From contig JACFNM010000055.1 of assembly GCA_019454915.1 (NCBI GenBank), positions 1 to 16,313 on the forward strand: a stretch of DNA of 16,313 nt, read 5' to 3'. The translations under genes were made by a program, and so were the position numbers. This document shows, piece after piece, positions 1 through 6,694 of this stretch. Numbering within the stretch: position 1 is the first letter of the stretch; the number at the start of each line of letters is the position of its first letter. The notes under the pieces are model-generated. The model was not told the DNA's origin. It did no database searches and saw nothing but the letters and a program-made list of their open reading frames with translations. The stretch comes from Chitinophagaceae bacterium. GTDB lineage: Bacteria; Bacteroidota; Bacteroidia; Chitinophagales; Chitinophagaceae.

Positions 1-252
1 CCCTTCTTTCTTTATTTCGAGGAGAGTTGTTTCGAGGACTTTTATTTTCTCAAGGGTTACCTTGTGTTCATTCATAAAGAGTTGCAATACCGGATGCATT
101 TCTTCGAAAGGAACTGTTTCGACGCCTTGCGGCTGGTACGCTTCCGGTGGAGCCATTGGAGAGTATTGCGGATCATCGTTCGGTCCTTTTTCTAGGAATC
201 TTTTTACGTAATCTTTCTTATTGTTTTCTGTATCTGCGAAGATATTGTTCAT
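1..252 (-). CDS. Probable hemerythrin (HHE) domain protein, N-terminal part, cut by window edge
   Basis: An open frame of 84 codons starts at the ATG complementary to 250-252 and runs off the window at base 1 without a stop. The first 50 or so residues are polar and proline-rich (MNNIFADTENNKKDYV, then PMAPPEAYQPQG) and look disordered. From residue 53 an amphipathic helix begins, with H53 and H63 in HPVLQLFMNEHK, followed by a Leu/Glu/Lys-rich helix. The H-x9-H pattern with an EH pair resembles the first helix of hemerythrin HHE domains, which bind a di-iron centre that holds O2 or NO. The remaining ligands would lie outside the window, so the family call is tentative. It lies 92 bp downstream of the TehA-like gene on the same strand, so it could share the nar transcript or use its own promoter. 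A nearby ATG at 257-259 is in another frame and soon stops. Confidence 0.55.
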   Translation of the reverse strand, partial: MNNIFADTENNKKDYVKRFLEKGPNDDPQYSPMAPPEAYQPQGVETVPFEEMHPVLQLFMNEHKVTLEKIKVLETTLLEIKKEG

Positions 253-307
253 AATGCATTGATTTTAGAAACAGGATAATTTATTGTTTTCGTTAAAGTT
301 TTGGAAT

Positions 308-323
308 GATTATACTCATAATC
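308..323. repeat. Perfect 6-bp inverted repeat GATTAT-ACTC-ATAATC
   Basis: The two six-base arms are exact reverse complements with a four-base spacer. It lies between the end of the TehA-like gene and the start of the hemerythrin-like gene, about 60 bp upstream of the latter's ATG. The minus strand shows no T-tract after it, so it is a poor intrinsic terminator. An overlapping frame, ATGAT-TATA-CTCAT (306-319), matches the FNR consensus TTGAT-N4-ATCAA at 7 of 10 positions. An operator is therefore possible, but the evidence is weak. Confidence 0.35.
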
Positions 324-344
324 GGGCTTGAAGGATATCATGGT

Positions 345-1448
345 TTATGGAGATCGCTCATTGCCTGATGGTATAAGTTTAGTGGATTGGGAAAAAATAG
401 AAATTTGTCTTTTAATCAATCCGAAAAAAGTGACTATCCATGCTACAATCGCCAGATATATAAAATATTCAGGTATAGGTAGCAGAAACGGAAGATCCAT
501 AGCCTGCGCCATGCGTAAAGTTGCCACGGTGTACATACCCAGGGGAAACACAGCGCCCCAGTACAGCGGATCGTATTTCAATGGGAATTTTTTGTAAATA
601 TGCCGCCATGCAGCAAGAAGGATAAGCATGGGAATCCACCAGGTACCCGTAGCCCAATAAAAAATAGTGAAGCCTTTGATAAAAGGCAGCAATGAATGCA
701 GGAACGGAGCATGCCCTTCATTCATGATCAGCAAGGAACCGGCCAAGGTGGATATAGCCATAGCCCCCATATTGATCCAATAAGGCGGCGCCAGATCTCC
801 AGGTGAAAATGTGAAAAAAGTATAGCGATAAAAGATCAGAGAAATCATCCAGATATAGAGCATACCTCCCCATAGCCACATGGAAAAGGCAAAAAAATTG
901 GCTTCTAATTTATAGGGCTGGTCCCAATGCGAGGCAATCAAAGCGGTAAGTACGGAAATGGATTGTGTAGCGACTACTGCCAACAGCCAACCGCCGGTAA
1001 TCCCTTCGTTGAGCGGAGGTTTTTTCTCTTTAATAGTCAGCATAGGGAAAATGATGGATGATAATAGCACCCAAAGGGTAACCCCCAGCACTAAGAGCAT
1101 TTGTGAATAGCGGTAGTTTTCGGTGATGACGATGACCTGGGTACCTACCACACAAGTGCCGGCAACAATCGTGAAGAATCCCATCCCCGCCTGATGACTT
1201 TTAAGGTCTTCCAGAAAAAAGCGGGTATAAAACAGAAGCCGGACCAGGTATAGAATCCATAAAAGAAAAAAAGCAATCAGATTGATGATGAATAATGACA
1301 TTGCCAAAAGATGCATTCCCAGCAACTCCGCGCCGATAGAGACGATACCGGTTGCCATCACCAGTCCAAAATAGGCCGGAGAAAGATGTTTGATGATTTC
1401 TCCGGTTTTAGTAATCAGTAAATTGGTTTTGTCAAGTTCATTATCCAT
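345..1448 (-). CDS. TehA/SLAC1-type anion channel (TDT family membrane protein)
   Basis: The 367-residue product is almost entirely hydrophobic, with about ten predicted membrane helices. Near the N-terminus it has HLSPAYFGLVMATGIVSIGA, the hallmark start of the tellurite-resistance/C4-dicarboxylate transporter (TDT) family, which includes bacterial TehA and plant SLAC1. SLAC1-type members are anion channels that pass chloride and nitrate; other members export sulfite or carry malate. The substrate cannot be read from the sequence. Its position 94 bp downstream of narK in a nitrate reductase cluster suggests nitrate or nitrite movement, which is inference. The start is supported by a good purine-rich ribosome site, AGAGGT, about 10 bases before the ATG. 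It is the last gene on the strand before the hemerythrin-like gene. Length and helix content are usual for the family and I see no damage. Confidence 0.85.
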   Translation of the reverse strand: MDNELDKTNLLITKTGEIIKHLSPAYFGLVMATGIVSIGAELLGMHLLAMSLFIINLIAFFLLWILYLVRLLFYTRFFLEDLKSHQAGMGFFTIVAGTCVVGTQVIVITENYRYSQMLLVLGVTLWVLLSSIIFPMLTIKEKKPPLNEGITGGWLLAVVATQSISVLTALIASHWDQPYKLEANFFAFSMWLWGGMLYIWMISLIFYRYTFFTFSPGDLAPPYWINMGAMAISTLAGSLLIMNEGHAPFLHSLLPFIKGFTIFYWATGTWWIPMLILLAAWRHIYKKFPLKYDPLYWGAVFPLGMYTVATLRMAQAMDLPFLLPIPEYFIYLAIVAWIVTFFGLIKRQISIFSQSTKLIPSGNERSP

Positions 1449-1542
1449 TTATGCTTTACCTCTTTTTTTATTTCCACTCTAAAGGTATTGAACCTATTGT
1501 TCCTGTTGTTGATGTTTTGCAGCTCAACTGAAAAATTTGAAT

Positions 1543-3060
1543 TTAAGAAACTGTTGGCGGATTTACGATTTCCTGTTTTTTGATCGCAAAACGCATCAGT
1601 ACCAGACTGATGAGCGAAACCACTGCAAGGAATGCCCAGCAGGATGTCCATACTCCCGTTTTCGTCAACAGATAACCAAAGATGATTGGATCCATAAATC
1701 CACCCAATCCACCCAGTACGCCTACGATGCCGCCAACCGTTCCCACATCCTGCGGATAATAAACCGAGATATGCTTAAAGACCGCCGCGCTGCCGATACC
1801 CAGCATGATACCGATGATAAACACCAGTGCACTGAATATCCACTTGTTTGCCTGAAAATAAACTTCGGTAATACCCCTTGCGATGAGTTGACCTTTGGCA
1901 ATTTCATCATTCTCTTTTATCAGTGGTTCTTGCCAAGAGATCGTAGTGGGCAACAGTAAAAAGCCCTCTTCATCGTGATGAATGCCAAAACGAATATTAA
2001 CGCCTTTGTCGCCTGTCCTTTTTCCCTGAAGAGCGAAATTGACTTTGTCTGCATCACCCGGCCCACTTCGAATGACGATCATGCTGTCACTGACCATTTC
2101 AGCAGTTCCCGCATAGGGAGCTATGATTCCCTGTCCGGGTGTGCGTATCTCGATACGGGGAGGTAACAGCAGTATCAGACAAGTAATACAAATGCCGAAG
2201 ACCCAGTACAATACGATTCTGGCTCCGGCCTTGTCCGAAATGATTCCACCCAGAATACGAATAATCCCTGACGGGAGGTTGAAAGCAGTGGTCATGAATC
2301 CTGCCATCACAATAGACATGGAATATACATTGACGTAATAGGGTATGAGCCATTGGGTCAGCGCCACGAAGCTTCCGAAAACAACAAAGTAGTAGAGGCC
2401 GAAACGCCATACCCTTGATTCTTTCAACGGGGCCAGGCGTTGTCTAAATGTTTTTATTTCAGAAGGTTTTTTATTTTTGGATCCGAGCCAAAATATGACG
2501 CCCATCACGATGAGTACAACTCCATATACTTTCGGCAAATTCCTCCAGCCATCCAGATGAGCCCCGTAATCTGTAAATACATTCAACAGTTTTGGGGCAA
2601 GCATGGTCGTTATAGCGGCCCCAATATTACCGGCACCGAATATACCCAGTGCAGTTCCCTGTCTTTCTTTCGGAAACCATAACGATGTGAAGGCAACACC
2701 TGCTGCAAAAGCCGACCCTGAAATGCCAAAACCGAAACTCAGCAGGAGGAAGGAATTATAACTGTTGGCCGTTGATAAAAAGAACATCGGGACAGCCGTC
2801 AGAAAAAGGATGATGGTCATCACCCATCGGCCGCCATACTTATCGGTCAGCATGCCTATGGGCAGGCGCAATAGCGAACCCACCAATACGGGTACACCCA
2901 TCAGCCATCCAATTTCAATAGAACTCCATTTGAAAATATTGTTGTTAACGAGGAAGGTTACCAAAACGCCATTAATCATCCATGCAGCAAAGCAAATGGT
3001 AAAGGTCAGCGTAGTCAGAAACAGAATCCGGTTCGATATGCCGTTACCCTTTGATTCCAT
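1543..3060 (-). CDS. narK: NarK-type nitrate/nitrite MFS transporter with a large periplasmic insert
   Basis: The 505-residue product has twelve predicted membrane helices of the nitrate/nitrite porter branch of the major facilitator superfamily. R65 in helix 2 (GSLLRLPIG) and R268 in helix 8 (SGIIRILGG) sit where E. coli NarK has its two substrate-binding arginines. The glycine-rich nitrate signatures are seen at about 141-152 (FGAGNIGAAITT) and 439-455 (VGTVGGIVGVLGGLGGF). It would take up nitrate for NarGHI and/or export nitrite. Between helix 9 (about 280-300) and helix 10 (about 406-430) lies an extra polar segment of about 105 residues that topology places in the periplasm. This makes the protein longer than E. 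coli NarK (463 residues). It lies 84 bp after the small membrane-protein gene that follows narI. Only one narK copy is seen, so whether it is a symporter or an antiporter is open. Confidence 0.92.
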   Translation of the reverse strand: MESKGNGISNRILFLTTLTFTICFAAWMINGVLVTFLVNNNIFKWSSIEIGWLMGVPVLVGSLLRLPIGMLTDKYGGRWVMTIILFLTAVPMFFLSTANSYNSFLLLSFGFGISGSAFAAGVAFTSLWFPKERQGTALGIFGAGNIGAAITTMLAPKLLNVFTDYGAHLDGWRNLPKVYGVVLIVMGVIFWLGSKNKKPSEIKTFRQRLAPLKESRVWRFGLYYFVVFGSFVALTQWLIPYYVNVYSMSIVMAGFMTTAFNLPSGIIRILGGIISDKAGARIVLYWVFGICITCLILLLPPRIEIRTPGQGIIAPYAGTAEMVSDSMIVIRSGPGDADKVNFALQGKRTGDKGVNIRFGIHHDEEGFLLLPTTISWQEPLIKENDEIAKGQLIARGITEVYFQANKWIFSALVFIIGIMLGIGSAAVFKHISVYYPQDVGTVGGIVGVLGGLGGFMDPIIFGYLLTKTGVWTSCWAFLAVVSLISLVLMRFAIKKQEIVNPPTVS

Positions 3061-3144
3061 AGCGCGTATATTTTAAAATGCCTTTCTTCCTTTTTACGCG
3101 GTGTCTTTGCCCTCCGGCCGGCGACCACCAGATTTTTTCCCCTC

Positions 3145-3588
3145 TCATTCACCGGTCTTTTTGAAAACCATTCTGCCTTTGTCTTTAAATCTTTCACTGC
3201 ACCTCACCATGTAGATACCACCCGGTACCTGAATGCTGTCTTTGGGAACGGGATAAAAGCTATTGCAGGCCCTGTATTTTTTCCCATCCAGTTCGAATTC
3301 TATCCCGGTTCCTCTTGCAAACACTTTGCAATAACCTGTAGTGGTGCCTTTCACATATACCGGATGCCGGAGCAGATCTGCCTCTATCCTGAATTCGCCG
3401 AACACATAAACCCAGGCGCCTCCAAACAGCATCGCCATCACGATGTTTAAGGCTCTTTTGCGGAGAGTATTATTCCTGATCAACCTGATGGCGTTAAAGA
3501 TGATAGCGCCTGTAATAATTACCAGCAGGATTGTCTTTACAACTTCGCTGACGATCAGTTCATTATCCGTAACGATATTCAGGAGCAT
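3145..3588 (-). CDS. Small two-helix membrane protein of unknown function between narI and narK
   Basis: I do not recognise this 147-residue protein. It has two predicted membrane helices at about 15-36 and 46-64. A basic loop between them (RLIRNNTLRKRA) should face the cytoplasm, which puts both ends in the periplasm. Residues 66-147 form a small soluble domain, probably beta-rich, with C87, C108 and C130, the segment TGIEFELDGKKY and the close KGRMVF. It resembles, from memory, small 'GKxY ... PGGxYxVRY' domains in uncharacterised Bacteroidota proteins. Its ATG begins two bases after the narI stop, so the two are almost certainly co-translated. That tight coupling suggests a role with the nitrate reductase membrane complex or with transport. 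No haem or iron-sulfur motif is visible. Confidence 0.8.
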   Translation of the reverse strand: MLLNIVTDNELIVSEVVKTILLVIITGAIIFNAIRLIRNNTLRKRALNIVMAMLFGGAWVYVFGEFRIEADLLRHPVYVKGTTTGYCKVFARGTGIEFELDGKKYRACNSFYPVPKDSIQVPGGIYMVRCSERFKDKGRMVFKKTGE

Positions 3589-3590
3589 TA

Positions 3591-4319
3591 TTAATTGTTT
3601 TTAGGGCGCTGCAGCGACCACGGCGTTCTGCGGTTGCGCACTTTTTTCCGGTCCCAATTCCATATCACCTGTTGGTAAGGGCGCCACAGATAATTCAGAG
3701 GATATACCAACATGTGCATCAGTCTGGAGAAAGGGATAAGTCCGATGATGATGTAGGCTCCGGCAATGTGCAACTTTACCGGCCATGGCAGCAGTGCTAC
3801 GGCGGTTGTATCAGGACTCAGCTTGAATATCGAATAAAGGTACGGCGTTAGCAATGTGGAAAACCATGAAGAGCCCCATCTGAAGTTATAGGCAATCCAC
3901 AGACCTGCAACAGTCTGAATGATCAACAGGATATACACTACCAGGTCCATATAATTGGTAACCGGTTTCAGACGTGCGGTGGTATATCTTCTGATCACCA
4001 GATTGACCAGCCCTACCAGCATACTGATGGCGAAGATGAAGGCGGTGATTTCCAAAATCATCAACCGTACCGGCTGACTGTTCCAGGCAAGAACCCCTTT
4101 GGGGAGCAGGAAAGCTGTCAGGTGACCGAAGAATACCACTACAATTCCCCAGTGGAATGGTACTGATCCGTAAAATAGCCGCTTGCCTTCAAGAAATTCA
4201 GACGACAGCGAGGATATCTGAAATTTTCGGTTGGTATAACAGTATATTGTCCCAACCAGAAAAACGGTCAGAGCAATATAGGGAAGTGCAATCAGGATAA
4301 AATTATCTAAATAGTCCAT
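3591..4319 (-). CDS. narI: Respiratory nitrate reductase gamma subunit (cytochrome b)
   Basis: NarI is the membrane anchor of the NarGHI complex. It oxidises quinol and passes electrons through two b haems to the iron-sulfur clusters of NarH. The 242-residue product has five to six hydrophobic segments and four histidines placed as the haem ligands of the family: H56 and H66 in FHWGIVVVFFGHL, and H184 and H202 near LHIAGAYI and SRLMHML. In E. coli NarI the ligands are H56, H66, H187 and H205, so the spacing agrees closely. The C-terminus has the usual basic tail (WRPYQQVIWNWDRKK). It starts 39 bp after narJ and ends two bases before the next small membrane-protein gene. All four ligands are present, so it should be functional. 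Confidence 0.95.
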   Translation of the reverse strand: MDYLDNFILIALPYIALTVFLVGTIYCYTNRKFQISSLSSEFLEGKRLFYGSVPFHWGIVVVFFGHLTAFLLPKGVLAWNSQPVRLMILEITAFIFAISMLVGLVNLVIRRYTTARLKPVTNYMDLVVYILLIIQTVAGLWIAYNFRWGSSWFSTLLTPYLYSIFKLSPDTTAVALLPWPVKLHIAGAYIIIGLIPFSRLMHMLVYPLNYLWRPYQQVIWNWDRKKVRNRRTPWSLQRPKNN

Positions 4320-4358
4320 AACTATTGATTTTTAAGGTTGATATTCACGTATATGCTA

Positions 4359-5087
4359 TTATCCTTTTTCTATGATCATTTCATTTTCGATATTTTGCCG
4401 GTAGTCTTTTGCAGAGGCGCTTTCCTGATAAGCGGCAGGGTTATTCGGATCCACAAATGACCTTACTTCCACTTCCACCGCGTCGGCTATATCACCGAAA
4501 TCTTCTTTGAGTGTCAGCAGCAACGCCGTCAGGCAACTTTGGTAAATGGTCCGGTAGTTTTGCGAATAATCGAGGACGATCTTCTGATGCTTTTTATATA
4601 CCTCATCCTTCTTTTCGATCTTTTGTGGCGAAAATTCGCTGATCATTTTTTCCACGGCGGGAATAAGCAGCAATACGGCAATCTCAGCCCGCATACTCCC
4701 ATCTTTCATCCGGGGCAATAGGCGAAGCAGATTGGGTAGGTGATCGGCCAATTCGCTGGCGCAATCGTTACCCGCGTTCTTGTGTTCTTCATTCAGATTT
4801 ACCAGCAACTTGCCGCGTTTGTAATCTTCACCGAATAAGATAAAACCGATGTCTAATGTGGTGATGGCCTGTATATCAAACGAACGCAGGAAGAGTTCCT
4901 GTACCTCTATGAATGATGACGTTTCCGAAAAGCCGGCAAATGGCTTCAGCGCCTCCGCTGCTTTCGGATGGTGCTGGCAGAGATAAGCATACACTTCTCT
5001 CACCTTTTCTTTATATTCCTCGTCGTGGGGATATAAAAACAAGTTGGCCATTAAATCATAGTCTGTGAGTTTATAGGATGTATTCAT
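4359..5087 (-). CDS. narJ: Nitrate reductase assembly chaperone (delta subunit)
   Basis: NarJ is a cytoplasmic chaperone of the TorD/DmsD-like group. It binds apo-NarGH, helps insert the molybdenum cofactor and is not part of the final enzyme. The 242-residue product is all-helical and carries the family's best-conserved stretch at about residues 79-116, including DIGFILFGEDYKRGK, LLVNLNEEHKNAG and SELADHLPNLL. The C-terminal third is acidic and less conserved, as is usual. The length agrees with known NarJ proteins (about 230-240). It starts 22 bp after the narH stop and ends 39 bp before narI. No clear Shine-Dalgarno sequence precedes the ATG; the region is A-rich, as is common in Bacteroidota. 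Confidence 0.94.
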   Translation of the reverse strand: MNTSYKLTDYDLMANLFLYPHDEEYKEKVREVYAYLCQHHPKAAEALKPFAGFSETSSFIEVQELFLRSFDIQAITTLDIGFILFGEDYKRGKLLVNLNEEHKNAGNDCASELADHLPNLLRLLPRMKDGSMRAEIAVLLLIPAVEKMISEFSPQKIEKKDEVYKKHQKIVLDYSQNYRTIYQSCLTALLLTLKEDFGDIADAVEVEVRSFVDPNNPAAYQESASAKDYRQNIENEMIIEKG

Positions 5088-5109
5088 TTTTCATGTTTTT
5101 AACTGTAAT

Positions 5110-6660
5110 CTATACGCCGCGCTTCACTGCTGACTTGAATCCAAAGCCGGCAGAGCCCTTGGTATCTCCGGTGAAGTCCATCATCTCAATAGCCTGTTCC
5201 CTATGTGCAGCCGGTATCACAAATCTTTCTTCAAACTTAGGCAGAGATGTCAGGGCATAAATGGCATCTGCCATTTCAGCCGTGATGCCTGCATCGCTCA
5301 ATGTGCCTTCCGCTTTCTCGTTGGATACATCACCTACAGTCACCCTGCGGCGGTGAATTCGTACGGCCATTAGCTTTTTCCACACGTCTTTAATCACTTC
5401 TTCATCACCTGCACTGAACAGGCTGGCGATATACTTGAGCGGAAACCTGATTTGATGCAGTTTGCCCCAGAGTTCTTCGGTGCTGGTGTCGTATATCCAG
5501 TCGTTGTTCCATTTCTTGGCCATCGGAGTTTTCTTTTCAACTTCTATCGAAGTGTCTGTTTTCTTTACGGTGGCCATCACCGGTAACAGTGGTGGTATAT
5601 AGAATAACATAGGCAGTGTGCGGAACTCAGGATGCAGTGGCAATGCCAGCCCCCATTGTTTTACGAACTTGTAAATAGGAGAAGCCTGAGCAGCATGGAG
5701 CGTGGAATCGGCAACGCCGTTTTCTTTCGCAGACCTGATTACTTCTTCGTCAAACGGATCGAGGATGATATCCAACTGGCTTTTTACAAGATCTTTTTCG
5801 TCAGCGCTGGCCGCCTCTTCAATTCTGGAAGCGTCGTACAGCAGTACACCCAGATAGCGGATTCTTCCTACGCATGAGTGCATGCAGGCGGGTGCCAGGC
5901 CCGATTCAATCCTTGGATAACAAAGGATACACTTTTCTGATTTACCTGTATGCCAGTTGAAATAGGATTTTTTATAAGGGCATGCTGTTACACACATCCT
6001 CCATGCACGGCATACCTGCTGGTTGATGAGTACGATACCGTCTTCGCCTCTTTTGTAAATAGCTCCTGACGGACAGGATGCCACACAAGCCGGATTCAGA
6101 CAGTGATTGCAGATGCGTGGCAGGTAGAAAAATGCCATCTTTTCCAACTGGAACATCACTTCCTGTTCTTCCGGAGAGATGTTTTTCATGTTGGGGTCTT
6201 GCCTGGCATAATCTGGTGTACCGCTAAGATCATCATCCCAGTTGGGACCCATCTTGATGTCAATGGGTTTACCGGTAATCAATGATACCGGGCGTGCCGT
6301 AGGTTGGTCATCTCCCTCCGGAGATTCGATAAGGTCAAGGTACTTGTAAGTAAACGGCTCATAGTAGTCATCAATGACCGGCAGGTTTGGATTATAAAAA
6401 ATATTCACCAGTCCGCGACGCTTGCCGGCGCCTTTCAGGTGTATCTTTCCGTTTCTTTTCTCCCATCCGCCTTTATATATTTCCTGGTCTTCCCATTTGG
6501 AAGGATAACCTGTTCCGGGTTTTGTTTCCACATTGTTCCACCACATATATTCAGCGCCCTTGCGATCTGTCCAGATATTCTTGCAGGCAATGGAACAGGT
6601 ATGGCACCCGATACATTTATCGAGGTGAAAGACCATTGCTATTTGAGAACGTACATCCAT
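5110..6660 (-). CDS. narH: Respiratory nitrate reductase beta subunit (iron-sulfur protein)
   Basis: NarH carries electrons from the NarI haems to NarG. The 516-residue product (E. coli NarH is 512) has four cysteine groups with the family's exact pattern: C16, C19, C22, C26; C184, C187, C192, C196; C217, W220, C223, C227; and C244, C247, C259, C263. The tryptophan at position 220 (CRAWRMC) replaces one cysteine and is the mark of the group that holds the [3Fe-4S] cluster. This gives three [4Fe-4S] clusters and one [3Fe-4S] cluster. The N-terminus MDVRSQIAMVFHLDKCIGCH has no signal peptide, as expected for a cytoplasm-facing enzyme. It starts 34 bp after narG and is followed 22 bp later by narJ. 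No key residue is missing. Confidence 0.97.
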   Translation of the reverse strand: MDVRSQIAMVFHLDKCIGCHTCSIACKNIWTDRKGAEYMWWNNVETKPGTGYPSKWEDQEIYKGGWEKRNGKIHLKGAGKRRGLVNIFYNPNLPVIDDYYEPFTYKYLDLIESPEGDDQPTARPVSLITGKPIDIKMGPNWDDDLSGTPDYARQDPNMKNISPEEQEVMFQLEKMAFFYLPRICNHCLNPACVASCPSGAIYKRGEDGIVLINQQVCRAWRMCVTACPYKKSYFNWHTGKSEKCILCYPRIESGLAPACMHSCVGRIRYLGVLLYDASRIEEAASADEKDLVKSQLDIILDPFDEEVIRSAKENGVADSTLHAAQASPIYKFVKQWGLALPLHPEFRTLPMLFYIPPLLPVMATVKKTDTSIEVEKKTPMAKKWNNDWIYDTSTEELWGKLHQIRFPLKYIASLFSAGDEEVIKDVWKKLMAVRIHRRRVTVGDVSNEKAEGTLSDAGITAEMADAIYALTSLPKFEERFVIPAAHREQAIEMMDFTGDTKGSAGFGFKSAVKRGV

Positions 6661-6694
6661 AGTTGTTCGGTTTTTGTCATTCGTTTTTGATTCG

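Noticed and set aside
1449..1542. TACCTTTA before the TehA-like gene as a full internal promoter
   Set aside because: It resembles a -7 element, but the nearest TTG is about 40 bases upstream, too far for a normal -33 partner. I mention it in a finding but do not annotate it.
1537..1959. Plus-strand open frame of 140 codons, and others like it across the nar genes (for example 8474-9238)
   Set aside because: They lie antisense inside narK or narG, whose family motifs are unambiguous. Their products have no recognisable domains and are rich in His, Cys and Arg, as expected for shadow frames.
3061..3144. GC-rich palindromic patch (CCGGCCGG) in the gap before narK, considered as an attenuator or terminator
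   Set aside because: The dyad is short, no T-run follows its minus-strand copy, and the neighbouring genes appear to form one operon.
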